A stretch of DNA of 59,021 nt from Massilia eburnea. Its GTDB lineage: Bacteria > Pseudomonadota > Gammaproteobacteria > Burkholderiales > Burkholderiaceae_D. Below are positions 16,431 through 25,114 of this stretch, piece after piece; the first letter of the stretch is position 1; each line of letters begins with the position of its first letter. Both the position numbers and the translations under genes were made by a program. The DNA is taken from positions 1 through 59,021 of the forward strand of contig NZ_WNKX01000028.1 of assembly GCF_009720745.1 (NCBI RefSeq), given 5' to 3'. Below the pieces are notes generated by a model, which made no database searches, had not been told where the DNA came from, and worked only from the letters and a program-made list of their open reading frames with translations.

Positions 16431-17216
16431 ATGCGCACCACCCAGGAACTGTTCAACCTTTCAGGCAAAACCGCGCTGGTGACCGGCGGCTCGCGCGGCC
16501 TCGGCCTGCAAATGGCGCTCGCACTGGGCGAGCTGGGCGCGAAACTGGTGCTCACATCGCGCAAGCAGTCGGACCTCGACGAAGCGGTCGCGCTGCTCAA
16601 GGCGCAGGGCATCGAAGCCGTCGCCATCGCGGCCGACCTGGGCAAGGAGGCCGCCATCGGCCCGCTGGTCGAGGCCGCGCTTGAGGCGCTGGGCGGCCAG
16701 ATCGACATCCTGGTCAACAACGCCGGCGCCACCTGGGGTGCGCCGGCCGAAGACTATCCGCTGGAAGCCTGGGACAAGGTGATGAACCTGAACGTGCGCA
16801 GCATCTTCCTCTTGTCGCAGGCGGTGGGCAAGCGTTCCATGATCCCGCGCCGCTCCGGCCGCATTATCAATATCGCATCGATCGCCGGCCTGGCAGGCAA
16901 TGGCCCCGGCACCATGAAGACCGTCGCTTACAATACGTCCAAGGCGGCCTTGATCAACTTTACCCGCACGCTGGCCGGCGAGTGGGGCGAGTACGGCATC
17001 AACGTCAACGCGCTGGCGCCGGGCTTCTTCCCGTCGAAACTGAGTGCGGGCGTGATCAAGGCCATGGGCGAAGACAAGCTGGCGGCGGCAGCGCCGCTGC
17101 AGCGCCTGGGCGGCGAGGAGGACCTGAAGGGCGCGGTGGCGCTGTTCGCTTCCGACGCCGGCCGGCACATCACCGGCCAGGTCCTTGCCGTCGACGGCGG
17201 GGTATCGGCAGTTTAA
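16431..17216 (+). CDS. Short-chain dehydrogenase/reductase
   Basis: A 261-residue SDR. The cofactor motif is TGGSRGLG, followed by NNAG and the active-site Ser-Tyr-Lys set (SIAG ... YNTSK), and a C-terminal GQVLAVDGG typical of FabG-like members. ATG 16431 follows AAGGAG; a TTG just before it is less likely. In this operon it could act as a 3-hydroxyacyl-CoA or 3-ketoacyl reductase, but no substrate can be assigned. It lies ten bases after the dehydrogenase gene. Confidence 0.88.
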   Translation: MRTTQELFNLSGKTALVTGGSRGLGLQMALALGELGAKLVLTSRKQSDLDEAVALLKAQGIEAVAIAADLGKEAAIGPLVEAALEALGGQIDILVNNAGATWGAPAEDYPLEAWDKVMNLNVRSIFLLSQAVGKRSMIPRRSGRIINIASIAGLAGNGPGTMKTVAYNTSKAALINFTRTLAGEWGEYGINVNALAPGFFPSKLSAGVIKAMGEDKLAAAAPLQRLGGEEDLKGAVALFASDAGRHITGQVLAVDGGVSAV

Positions 17217-17225
17217 GGAGTTTGC

Positions 17226-18221
17226 ATGACCAAGTATCAACGCATCGTGCTGGCCTCGCGCCCGCGCGGCGCAGTCGTGCCGGAGAATTTCCGGCTCGAG
17301 GAAGCGGAAGTGCCGGCACTGGCCGAGGGCCAGCTGCTGGTGCGCAATCACTACCTCTCGCTGGACCCGTATATGCGCGGCCGCATGAGCGAAGCGAAAA
17401 GCTACGCCGTCCCGCAGCCGCTGGATGAGACCATGATCGGCGGCACCGTCGGGGAAGTGGTTGAATCGCGCCATCCGGGCTTCGCCGTGGGCGAGTTCGT
17501 GGCCGGCATGTTCGGCTGGGCCGAAATGGGCGTCTCCGGCGGCGCCGGCCTGCGCAAGGTCGACACCGGCGCCATCCCGGCTTCGGCCCATCTTGGGGTG
17601 GTCGGCATGCCGGGCATGACGGCCTGGTACGGCATGCACGAAATCCTGCGCCCGGCGCTGGGCGAAACTGTCGTGGTCTCCGCGGCCAGCGGCGCGGTCG
17701 GCAGCGCGGTCGGCCAGCTGGCCAAACTGGCTGGCTGCCGCGCGGTCGGCATCGCCGGCGGCCGTGCCAAATGCGACTATGTGGTGCAGGAGCTGGGCTT
17801 TGACGCCTGCGTCGACTACAAGGCCGGCAACCTGAAGGCCGACCTGGCCGCCGCCACGCCGGACGGGATCGACGCCATTTTTGAAAACGTGGGCGGCGAA
17901 GTATTCGACACGGCGCTGGGGCGTACCAACGCTTTCGCCCGGGTTGCCTTGTGCGGCCTGCTGGCCGGCTACACCGGCGCCGAGATCCCGATCCGCAACG
18001 CCAAGAAGCTTCTGCTGAGCCGCATCATGCTGCGCGGCTTCATCGTCACCGAGCATATGGACATGTGGCCGCAGGGCTTGTCCGACATGGGCCGCCTGGT
18101 CGCCGCCGGCAAATTGAAATACCGCGAAAGCATTTCGCAGGGCCTGGCCTCGGCGCCGGACGCCCTGATCGGCCTGCTGCAAGGCCGGAATTTCGGCAAA
18201 CAACTTGTGAAACTCATCTGA
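17226..18221 (+). CDS. NADP-dependent medium-chain oxidoreductase (curcumin/alkenal reductase type)
   Basis: A 331-residue zinc-independent MDR. The N-terminal half has NHYLSLDPYMRGRM, the hallmark of the leukotriene B4 dehydrogenase/CurA group, and the cofactor loop SAASGAVGSAVGQLAK occurs near residue 160. Catalytic zinc cysteines of alcohol dehydrogenases are missing, as expected. Members reduce alpha,beta-unsaturated carbonyls or enoyl thioester-like compounds, which suits an operon handling acyl-CoA intermediates. AAGGAG-like bases precede the ATG. Confidence 0.88.
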   Translation: MTKYQRIVLASRPRGAVVPENFRLEEAEVPALAEGQLLVRNHYLSLDPYMRGRMSEAKSYAVPQPLDETMIGGTVGEVVESRHPGFAVGEFVAGMFGWAEMGVSGGAGLRKVDTGAIPASAHLGVVGMPGMTAWYGMHEILRPALGETVVVSAASGAVGSAVGQLAKLAGCRAVGIAGGRAKCDYVVQELGFDACVDYKAGNLKADLAAATPDGIDAIFENVGGEVFDTALGRTNAFARVALCGLLAGYTGAEIPIRNAKKLLLSRIMLRGFIVTEHMDMWPQGLSDMGRLVAAGKLKYRESISQGLASAPDALIGLLQGRNFGKQLVKLI

Positions 18222-18229
18222 GAGACGAT

Positions 18230-19126
18230 ATGAAAAAATTCCAGGGCAGGGTTGCAGTCATCACCGGCGGCGCCAGCGGTTTTGGCCGCGAATTCGCGCT
18301 GAAAGCCCACGCGCTGGGCATGAAGCTGGTGCTGGCGGACGTCCAGCAGGACGCCCTCGATGCGACGGTGCACGGTTTGCGGGCCGCCGGCGCGCAAGTG
18401 ATCGGGCAGCGCTGCGACGTGTGCAAGGCGGCCGAAGTGCAGGCCCTGGCCGATGCCGCCATGCGCGAATTCGGCGCCGTGCACCTGGTCTTCAACAACG
18501 CGGGGGTCGGCTTTGGCGGCCTGCTGTGGGAGGCCAGCGAGGCTGACTGGGACTGGGTGATGGGCGTAAACGTGAACGGCGTGGTTCACGGCGTGCGCAT
18601 CTTTACCCCGCTGATGCTCGAATGCTCCAGGCGCGATCCGGATTACGAAGGCCACATCGTCAATACCGCTTCCATGGCGGGCGTGCTGTGCCCGCCGGTG
18701 ATGGGCGTCTACAACGTCTCCAAGCACGCCGTGGTGGCCTTGAGCGAAAGCCTTTACCACGACCTGGCGCTGGTTGCGGCGCCGATCGGCGCTTCGGTGC
18801 TGTGCCCGTATTTCGTCCCGACCGGCATCCACCAGTCGCACCGCAACCGGCCGCAGGACACGCCGATGGAAGGCAAGCCGACCGCCAGCCAGATGGCGGC
18901 GCAGGCGATGGTGAGCAAGGCTGTCGCTTCGGGCAAGGTATCGGCGCAGGACGTCGCCCAGCTCACCTTCGATGCGATTGCGCAGGACAAGTTCTACATT
19001 TTCACCCACCCGCAGGCCCTGGACGGCGTGGCGCAGCGCGCGCGCGACATGGTGGCGCAGGCCAATCCCGCCGACCCCTACGCGGCCGCGCCGCAAGTGC
19101 GCGAGACCCTGCGCTCCATGTTGTGA
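18230..19126 (+). CDS. Short-chain dehydrogenase/reductase
   Basis: A 298-residue classical SDR, longer at the C-terminus than the other SDR in this operon. It has TGGASGFG for cofactor binding, NNAGVG and the SMAG ... YNVSK active site. The following FVPTGIHQSHRN and a C-terminal tail of about 60 residues place it with the broad SDR group often found in lipid and alcohol catabolism. It starts eight bases after the upstream stop. The substrate is unknown. Confidence 0.87.
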   Translation: MKKFQGRVAVITGGASGFGREFALKAHALGMKLVLADVQQDALDATVHGLRAAGAQVIGQRCDVCKAAEVQALADAAMREFGAVHLVFNNAGVGFGGLLWEASEADWDWVMGVNVNGVVHGVRIFTPLMLECSRRDPDYEGHIVNTASMAGVLCPPVMGVYNVSKHAVVALSESLYHDLALVAAPIGASVLCPYFVPTGIHQSHRNRPQDTPMEGKPTASQMAAQAMVSKAVASGKVSAQDVAQLTFDAIAQDKFYIFTHPQALDGVAQRARDMVAQANPADPYAAAPQVRETLRSML

Positions 19127-19139
19127 GAGAATGCGCGGC

Positions 19140-19562
19140 ATGACGACGACACTCCGCTTTGGCGATTGGTCCGCAATGCAGGCCGACGCAAAACCGATCC
19201 GCATGGAAGTCTTCGTGCGGGAACAGAATGTGCCAGCCGAGCTGGAAATGGACGATAAGGACGCCGCCTGCCTGCACGCGGTGGCCTACGGTGCCGCCGG
19301 CCAGCCGCTGGGCACCGGCCGCCTGCTGCCGGACGGCCATATCGGCCGCATGGCCGTGTTGAGCAACGCACGCGGCCAGGGTATCGGCGGCGCCATCCTG
19401 CAGGGGCTGATGGACAAGGCGCGCGAGCGCGGCGACCACCAAGTCGTCCTCAGCGCGCAGACCCACGCGGCGGAGTTCTACCTGGCCCACGGTTTTGCCA
19501 TGGCCGGCGACGTCTTCTACGAAGCAGGCATCCCCCACATCGAAATGCATTTCGAATTTTAG
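19140..19562 (+). CDS. GNAT family N-acetyltransferase
   Basis: A 140-residue single-domain GNAT. The N-terminal region has RMEVFVREQNVP, and the acetyl-CoA loop reads GRMAVLSNARGQGIGGAIL, with SAQTHAAEFYLAHGF supplying the conserved tail. The substrate is not predictable. An in-frame ATG at 19131 would add three residues; neither start has a clear ribosome site. It follows the SDR gene by 13 bases and may belong to the same transcript. Confidence 0.85.
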   Translation: MTTTLRFGDWSAMQADAKPIRMEVFVREQNVPAELEMDDKDAACLHAVAYGAAGQPLGTGRLLPDGHIGRMAVLSNARGQGIGGAILQGLMDKARERGDHQVVLSAQTHAAEFYLAHGFAMAGDVFYEAGIPHIEMHFEF

Positions 19563-19571
19563 GAGTTGAAA

Positions 19572-19829
19572 ATGAAACGTTCGATCATCGCCCTCGGCGT
19601 ATGCGCCGTGTTCGGCGCAGGCTTCCTGGCCGGTTCCATCAGCCCGTTCCAGACGGCGCAGGCGCAGGTAGGCGGCAGCAGCATGACCTGGCCCGCTGCC
19701 GCGGCAGCGCCGGCCAGCGCCAACGGCGCGACCCATTTCTATGCCATCGACACCGGCACCCGCACCCTGATTTCCTGCTCCCGCCAGGGCAAGGACAAGC
19801 CGGCCTGCACCCGCGAGCAGCTGCCCTGA
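19572..19829 (+). CDS. Small exported protein
   Basis: An 85-residue protein with a Sec signal peptide: KR near the start, a hydrophobic core IIALGVCAVFGAGFLAG and a likely cleavage after AQA near residue 31. The mature part of about 50 residues has two Cys that could form a disulfide, and no known domain. ATG 19572 is preceded by AGGAG; a TTG two codons earlier is inside the ribosome site. It follows the GNAT gene by nine bases. Function unknown. Confidence 0.75.
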   Translation: MKRSIIALGVCAVFGAGFLAGSISPFQTAQAQVGGSSMTWPAAAAAPASANGATHFYAIDTGTRTLISCSRQGKDKPACTREQLP

Positions 19830-19835
19830 ATCCCC

Positions 19836-20663
19836 TTAGCGAATCTGTACTTCGTGCAGTTCCGCCGGCGCGTCGGCGTACAGCTTGACCACGGTGGAAC
19901 TGCGGGTTCCGTAGTTAGGTGACTCGATCTTCACTGCCGACAGCAGGCGTTCCAGTTCCAGCGGCACGCCTGTTTCCGGCAAGCGCATGTCCGGCGCCCG
20001 TGCGGTGTCGGACAGCATCTCGAAATAGGCGTCTTCCGGGGCGCCAAGGCACAGCAGGCTGGCAAATTGCGCCTTGGTCTTGAGCACCTTGGGCCAGGCC
20101 GAATCGAGCAGCGCATTGGAAAGGCCATAAATGCCCGCCGCGAGCGGCTGGCCGTTGCGCGGGTCGTCGTTGCCCTTGTTCGAATACCAGACCAGCTCCC
20201 TGCCGTCGCACAGGACCAGGTTGAAGCCGTTGTATTGCGCCGCGCGCGGCGCGATCTGCGCCACGTATTCCTGCGCCGACATGGCGCCAGCCAGGAAATC
20301 GGCCACCAGCTGGCCGCGTGAAGGCGCCAGCGGATTGTGTTCCTGCGGATTGCGTACATTGGTAATCGCCGCAAAGCGCGAAGGGGCGCAGGCCGAAGCG
20401 GCCGCGCCGGCAGGCGCATCGCCCGCACCGCATTCGGCCCGCAAGTCCGGCAAGGCGCCAGGCGCAGCCGCGCCGGCTTCGGCCGGGCGCGTGATGCCCA
20501 TCCAGCTGCCGCCGGCCTTCAGGTCGCGTCCCGCGTAGATGTGCGGTGCGTCTGCCCATGGCGCGGCAGGCGTGGTGTCGCGGTCGTAGAATTCATCGCG
20601 GTTGGCGGCGGCAATCAGCGGCACGCCGGGCACGACCTGCCAGGCAAAGACAATCAGGCACAT
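19836..20663 (-). CDS. NRDE family (TANGO2-like) protein
   Basis: A 275-residue Ntn-hydrolase-like protein that starts MCLIVFAW and has the defining ANRDEF motif near residue 20, with Cys2 in the position expected for a possible nucleophile. The GSWMGITR and FAAITNVR segments of the family are normally almost adjacent; here an Ala/Gly/Pro-rich stretch of about 35 residues (about 61-96) separates them. Members are linked to haem or lipid handling in other organisms, but the bacterial role is not settled. It overlaps the DUF4936 gene upstream by 10 bases. Confidence 0.85.
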   Translation of the reverse strand: MCLIVFAWQVVPGVPLIAAANRDEFYDRDTTPAAPWADAPHIYAGRDLKAGGSWMGITRPAEAGAAAPGALPDLRAECGAGDAPAGAAASACAPSRFAAITNVRNPQEHNPLAPSRGQLVADFLAGAMSAQEYVAQIAPRAAQYNGFNLVLCDGRELVWYSNKGNDDPRNGQPLAAGIYGLSNALLDSAWPKVLKTKAQFASLLCLGAPEDAYFEMLSDTARAPDMRLPETGVPLELERLLSAVKIESPNYGTRSSTVVKLYADAPAELHEVQIR

Positions 20664-20944
20664 GGCGGCAAATCCTCAAACATCTCGACATGGCGTGCGC
20701 CATCGATCCATTGCGCCAGCCCGGCGCGTGCCGCGGCGGCCTCAAGAGAGGCCAGGAAGTCCTCGCCCCCGGCCGCCGGATACACTTCCATCCAGGTCTG
20801 CACGCCCGCGGCGGCTTGCGGACGGCGCTTCAGCTGTGGCGCCACGCCATGCGCCGCCGACAAAGCGGACTGCATGGCGATAACCGCCGCCTGCAGGCCA
20901 GCCGCGTGCGCGGCCTGCACCTTGTAATACACGTAGAAGTCCAT
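20654..20944 (-). CDS. DUF4936 family protein
   Basis: A 96-residue protein that begins MDFYVYYKV and contains TWMEVYPA and a terminal HVEMFEDLPPCA, a pattern I associate with the betaproteobacterial DUF4936 family. Function unknown. It lies two bases after ygfZ on the same strand and overlaps the NRDE gene, so ygfZ-DUF4936-NRDE form one transcript. Confidence 0.75.
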   Translation of the reverse strand: MDFYVYYKVQAAHAAGLQAAVIAMQSALSAAHGVAPQLKRRPQAAAGVQTWMEVYPAAGGEDFLASLEAAAARAGLAQWIDGARHVEMFEDLPPCA

Positions 20945-20946
20945 GG

Positions 20947-21954
20947 TCAGACGTCGAGCTTATCCAGCACGTAGGGCAGGGGCTTGAACTGCAGGGCCGG
21001 GCCGCTGGCCGAACCAAAGCGTACGTCGCCCGCTTCCAGCGCTTCCAGCTTCATCTCCACCAGCGCATCGACGCCGCCCGTGCCATTGCGCGCAGTGTTG
21101 ACCACCATGCCGCAAGGCTGCTCCGGGTCGGCCGGAGAAAACACTTCGGCGCCAGGCGCCGCCGCCGCATCGGCGATCGAAGCCAGCGCGGTACGGCGCT
21201 TCAGCTTGCCCAGGTACTGGCTGCGCGCCACGATTTCCTGGCCAGGGTAGCAGCCTTTCTTGAAATTGACGCCGCCCAGCAGCTCGAAATTCACCATCTG
21301 CGGCACGAACTGTTCCTGGGTGCCCGGGCCGACTTGCGGGATGCCGGCATGGATCTCGGACAGGCGCCAGCCTTCGTTGCCGCCAACGGCCAGCCGTTCT
21401 TTGAGCACCGGGGCCGCGACCGATGCCGTTTCCGGCGAGGTCAGCCACAGGTAGCGCGCGGCGCCGAATGCATCGGCCACGCGCAGCAGCGTACCCAGCG
21501 GATGATCGAGCTTGCTGAACGGTTTGGCCGGCAGCGCATCGAACCAGTTCTGCAGCATCGCCTCGGCGTCGCCGCCGCCGATCCCCAGCGTGACGAACTG
21601 CTCGGAAACGTCAGCCGGCTTGGTCTTCGCGCGCAGGATAAACATCTGCAGGCGCTTCTGCACCGCCGGCTGGATCGCGCGCGGCAGCTGCAGGAAGATC
21701 GATTCGTCCGTGCGCCACATCAGGAAGGAGGCCAGCAAGCGCCCCTTGGGCGAGCAATAGCCGGCCAGGCGCACGTCGCCCGGGCCCAGGTGCTCGACAT
21801 CATTGGTCAACTGGCTGTGCAGGAAACTGGCCGATTCCTCGCCGGTGAAGGCGATCAGGCCCTGGTCGGTCACGGCGGCCACGAAGCCGGTCGCGAGCTG
21901 GGTGGCGCCCAGGCTTTCTTGTTCCTGTGTCAAAACTTGATTCCAGTTATTCAT
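20947..21954 (-). CDS. ygfZ: Folate-binding protein YgfZ
   Basis: A 335-residue relative of the T protein of glycine cleavage that uses tetrahydrofolate to support Fe-S cluster assembly or repair. The diagnostic motif KGCYPGQE is near residue 235 with its conserved Cys. The N-terminal half carries LHSQLTND and YCSPKGRLLASF as in E. coli YgfZ. It is divergent from mltG, with both promoters in the 140-base gap. Confidence 0.92.
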   Translation of the reverse strand: MNNWNQVLTQEQESLGATQLATGFVAAVTDQGLIAFTGEESASFLHSQLTNDVEHLGPGDVRLAGYCSPKGRLLASFLMWRTDESIFLQLPRAIQPAVQKRLQMFILRAKTKPADVSEQFVTLGIGGGDAEAMLQNWFDALPAKPFSKLDHPLGTLLRVADAFGAARYLWLTSPETASVAAPVLKERLAVGGNEGWRLSEIHAGIPQVGPGTQEQFVPQMVNFELLGGVNFKKGCYPGQEIVARSQYLGKLKRRTALASIADAAAAPGAEVFSPADPEQPCGMVVNTARNGTGGVDALVEMKLEALEAGDVRFGSASGPALQFKPLPYVLDKLDV

Positions 21955-22096
21955 AATTTCACATATCCTGACGGTGAGGCATTATCATTACGGGCTTCAT
22001 TATAGTGATCCCGCGAAATTTGCGCCGGGTGTCCGGAATTTGCTGTTGCCCGGGCTGAATCTGGTTCAAGATGGGAGTATCGAACAGGCATTCGAA

Positions 22097-23086
22097 ATGG
22101 CGTTTATAAGCAAGACGATAGGATTGGGTTTGCTGGCTGCGGCAGGGGCCGTGGGCGGGTTCGCCTGGTGGGCCGGCCAGCCTGTGATAGGCCAGGAGCC
22201 GGCCATTGAATTCACCATCAGCAAAGGCAGCGGCGCCAGCGCCGCGGGCCAGCAGATCGCTGCCGCCGGCGTGCCGATCCAGCCGCTCATGTTCAACCTG
22301 CTGGCGCGGGCCACGGGCAAGAGCGGCCAGCTCAAAGCTGGCACGTACGAACTCAAACCTGGCACGACTCCGCTGCGCCTGATCGACCAGCTGGTGCGCG
22401 GCGAATTCGCGCAGGAATCGCTGACCATCATCGAAGGCTGGACTTTCCGCCAGATGCGCCAGGCCGTAGCCGCGCACACCGGCCTCAAGCACGACACGGC
22501 CGAGCTGAGCGACCGCGAACTGATGGAGCGCATCGACCCGGACTTCAAGGAGCCGGAAGGCCTGTTCTTCCCGGACACCTACCTGTTTGCCAAGAATTCC
22601 AGCGAGCTGGCGATCTTCCGCCAGGCCCACAGCATGCTCATGAAGCGCCTGGGCGACGCCTGGGAAAAGCGCGCCCCCGGCTTGCCATACAGGACGCCGT
22701 ATGAAGCCCTGACCATGGCTTCCATTGTGGAAAAGGAAACGGGGCAGAAATCCGAACGCGCCATGATTGCCGCCGTCTTCGTCAATCGCCTCAAGCTCGG
22801 CATGCTGCTGCAGACCGATCCGACCGTCATTTACGGCATCGGGCCCAAATTCGACGGCAATATCCGGAAAAAAGACCTGGAAACCGATACCCCCTACAAT
22901 ACCTATACGCGGGTGGGCCTGCCGCCGACCCCGATTGCCTTGCCCGGCGTCGCCTCGCTGACGGCCGCGCTGGACCCGGCCAAGTCCGGCGCCCTGTATT
23001 TCGTCGCGCGCGGCAATGGCACCAGCCAGTTTTCCGATAACCTGACCGACCATAACCGGGCGGTCAACCAGTACCAAAAACAATAA
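22097..23086 (+). CDS. mltG: Endolytic murein transglycosylase MltG
   Basis: A 329-residue inner-membrane enzyme that cuts nascent glycan strands and helps set their length. One N-terminal membrane helix (IGLGLLAAAGAVGGFAWWA) is followed by a LysM-like region and the YceG catalytic domain with MASIVEKETG, whose Glu is catalytic, and the later QTDPTVIYG and YNTY segments. ATG 22097 gives a standard N-terminus, though its ribosome site is weak; a TATAGT at 22001-22006 may be the -10 box. It heads the conserved mltG-tmk-holB-pilZ run. Confidence 0.93.
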   Translation: MAFISKTIGLGLLAAAGAVGGFAWWAGQPVIGQEPAIEFTISKGSGASAAGQQIAAAGVPIQPLMFNLLARATGKSGQLKAGTYELKPGTTPLRLIDQLVRGEFAQESLTIIEGWTFRQMRQAVAAHTGLKHDTAELSDRELMERIDPDFKEPEGLFFPDTYLFAKNSSELAIFRQAHSMLMKRLGDAWEKRAPGLPYRTPYEALTMASIVEKETGQKSERAMIAAVFVNRLKLGMLLQTDPTVIYGIGPKFDGNIRKKDLETDTPYNTYTRVGLPPTPIALPGVASLTAALDPAKSGALYFVARGNGTSQFSDNLTDHNRAVNQYQKQ

Positions 23087-23090
23087 GACA

Positions 23091-23705
23091 ATGAGCAAGC
23101 GCGGTAAATTCATCACATTCGAAGGCATCGACGGTGCCGGCAAATCGACCCATATCCAGTTCGTCGGCGAACTGGTCAAGGCACGCGGCCTGGAGCTGGT
23201 CAGTTCCCGCGAACCCGGCGGCACGCCCCTGGGGGAAAAGCTGCGCGAACTGTGGCTGCATGAAGCCATGCATGTGGAAACCGAAACCCTGCTGGTCTTT
23301 GCCAGCCGCCGCGAACATCTGGCCCAGGTGATCGAGCCGGGCCTGGCGCGCGGCGCCTGGGTCATCTCCGACCGCTTCACCGACGCCAGCTTCGCCTACC
23401 AGGGCGGCGGCCGCGGCCTGAGCCGTGAAAAGCTGGAAGTGCTGGCGCACTGGGTGCACCCGAACCTGGAACCGGACCTGACCATCCTGTTCGACCTGCC
23501 GCTGGAAGTGGCGCGCGCGCGCCTGGACGCCACGCGGGACCTGGACCGTTTCGAGCGCGAACAAGCCGACTTCTTCATGGCCACCCGTGCCGAATACCTG
23601 CGCCGCGCGGCCGAAGCGCCGCACCGCTTCCGCGTCATCGATTCCACGCGCAGCATCGCCGACATCCAGGCCGAGCTGGCACACATCATTGGAGCGCTCG
23701 CGTGA
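23091..23705 (+). CDS. tmk: Thymidylate kinase
   Basis: A 204-residue kinase that phosphorylates dTMP to dTDP. The P-loop is FEGIDGAGKST, followed by REPGGTPLGE, the DRFTDASFAYQG substrate segment and a lid region around RFEREQADFF. The gene lies four bases after mltG, and its last four bases overlap the holB GTG start. Confidence 0.96.
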   Translation: MSKRGKFITFEGIDGAGKSTHIQFVGELVKARGLELVSSREPGGTPLGEKLRELWLHEAMHVETETLLVFASRREHLAQVIEPGLARGAWVISDRFTDASFAYQGGGRGLSREKLEVLAHWVHPNLEPDLTILFDLPLEVARARLDATRDLDRFEREQADFFMATRAEYLRRAAEAPHRFRVIDSTRSIADIQAELAHIIGALA

Positions 23706-24721
23706 GCGGACAAAGCTATCCATGGCAGGAAGGCGCCTGGCAGCAGCTGCAGCAGCTGCGCCAGCGCATGCCGCACGCCATCCTGTTCCACGGCGCCGCC
23801 GGCATCGGCAAGGCCGATTTCATCGAACAGTTCGCCCAGGCGCTGCTGTGCGAAAACGCCCGGCCGGACGGCCATGCCTGCGGCGAATGCCCGAGCTGCG
23901 GCTGGTTCCTGCAAGGGAGCCACCCCGACTACCGCCGGGTGCGCCCGGAGGCGATGGAAGACGAACCGGGCGAAGGCGAGGAGGGCGAAGACAGGAAAGC
24001 GGCCAAGAAGGCGCCTTCCAAAGAAATCAAGATCGAGCAGATCCGCGCCTTGTCCGACTTCATGAACATTTCGACCCACCGCCAGGGCTTGCGGGTGGTG
24101 GTGCTGTACCCGGCCGAAGCGCTGAACATGCCGGCCTCCAACGCCTTGCTGAAGACGCTGGAAGAGCCGCCGCCGGGCACCGTCTTCCTGCTCTCGTCCA
24201 ATGGCCTGGACCGTGTGCTGCCAACCATCCTGTCGCGCTGCCGCAAATTCGCCATGCCGATGCCGGCCCACGCTGAAGCGCTGGCCTGGCTCAAGCAGCA
24301 GGGCGTGCCCGACGCCGACAGCTGGCTGCGCGAGCAGGGCGGCTCGCCGCTGGCCGCTGCCGCTGCCTCCGAAACAGGCAATCGTGAAGAATTGGACGCC
24401 TTCCTGCAGTACCTGGCACGCCCAAGCGTGGAAGGGGCCTTGAAAACTGCCGACAAATTGCAGAAAGTACCGTTGACCGCCTTGGTTAGTTGGCAACAGC
24501 GCTGGCTTTATGACCTGTTTTCGTACAAACTTGCAGGAAACATCCGTTATTATCCTCGTTACCAGCGTGAGCTGGCTGGACTGGCGGATAAGGTGAACAT
24601 CAGCCGGCTGATGGGAGCGATCAAGGGCGCCAACGAGCGCCGCGCAACTTCGGACCACCCGCTGTCGCCGAAACTGTTTATTGAAGATATGCTTCTTGAC
24701 TACACTGCTTGCTGTAGCTGA
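23702..24721 (+). CDS. holB: DNA polymerase III delta' subunit
   Basis: A 339-residue clamp-loader subunit. The P-loop-like GAAGIGKA is altered as in other delta' proteins, and the zinc-binding cysteines are LLCEN ... ACGECPSCGW. The SRC motif (LSRCRKF) that provides the arginine finger is present. An acidic and then basic insert of about 25 residues (EDEPGEGEEGEDRKAAKK) follows the zinc module and is longer than in E. coli. The start is GTG overlapping tmk by four bases. Confidence 0.94.
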   Translation: MSGQSYPWQEGAWQQLQQLRQRMPHAILFHGAAGIGKADFIEQFAQALLCENARPDGHACGECPSCGWFLQGSHPDYRRVRPEAMEDEPGEGEEGEDRKAAKKAPSKEIKIEQIRALSDFMNISTHRQGLRVVVLYPAEALNMPASNALLKTLEEPPPGTVFLLSSNGLDRVLPTILSRCRKFAMPMPAHAEALAWLKQQGVPDADSWLREQGGSPLAAAAASETGNREELDAFLQYLARPSVEGALKTADKLQKVPLTALVSWQQRWLYDLFSYKLAGNIRYYPRYQRELAGLADKVNISRLMGAIKGANERRATSDHPLSPKLFIEDMLLDYTACCS

Positions 24722-24733
24722 AGAAAGGAAAAA

Positions 24734-25111
24734 ATGAGCGCAAGCCCTACCGATCCGAGCACCGCGGCCATCAACCGGCCGACGGTGCTGTCACTGGCCA
24801 TCAAGGAAAAGGCGGCCCTGTACGCAGCCTATATGCCGTTCCTGAAAAACGGCGGCATGTTCGTGCCGACCCAAAAGCCATACAAGATTGGTGACGAAAT
24901 CTATCTGTTGCTGACCCTGATGGACGATCCGAACAAATACGCGATCGCCGGCAAGGTCGTCTGGATCACGCCTGCGGGAGCGGCCAATAACAAGACCCAG
25001 GGCATCGGCGTGCATTTCCCGGAAGACGAATCCGGCACCCGTACCCGCCTGCGTATTGAAGAGATCCTGGGCGCCGCGCTGCGCTCTTCCCGCGCCACCC
25101 ACACGCTTTAA
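24734..25111 (+). CDS. pilZ: PilZ-domain protein, type IV pilus PilZ ortholog
   Basis: A 125-residue single-domain protein directly after holB, the same position as the founding pilZ gene in pseudomonads, where the protein is needed for type IV pilus assembly. The fold is recognisable from LKNGGMFVPT, GDEIYLLLTL, GKVVWITP and GIGVHFPED. The RxxxR and D/NxSxxG motifs that bind c-di-GMP are absent, as in the original PilZ, so it probably acts by protein contact rather than as a c-di-GMP receptor. Confidence 0.88.
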   Translation: MSASPTDPSTAAINRPTVLSLAIKEKAALYAAYMPFLKNGGMFVPTQKPYKIGDEIYLLLTLMDDPNKYAIAGKVVWITPAGAANNKTQGIGVHFPEDESGTRTRLRIEEILGAALRSSRATHTL

Positions 25112-25114
25112 CGC

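Noticed and set aside
14480..16732. 750-codon minus-strand frame opposite the acyl-CoA dehydrogenase
   Set aside because: Typical third-position shadow in high-GC DNA; the plus-strand gene has full catalytic motifs.
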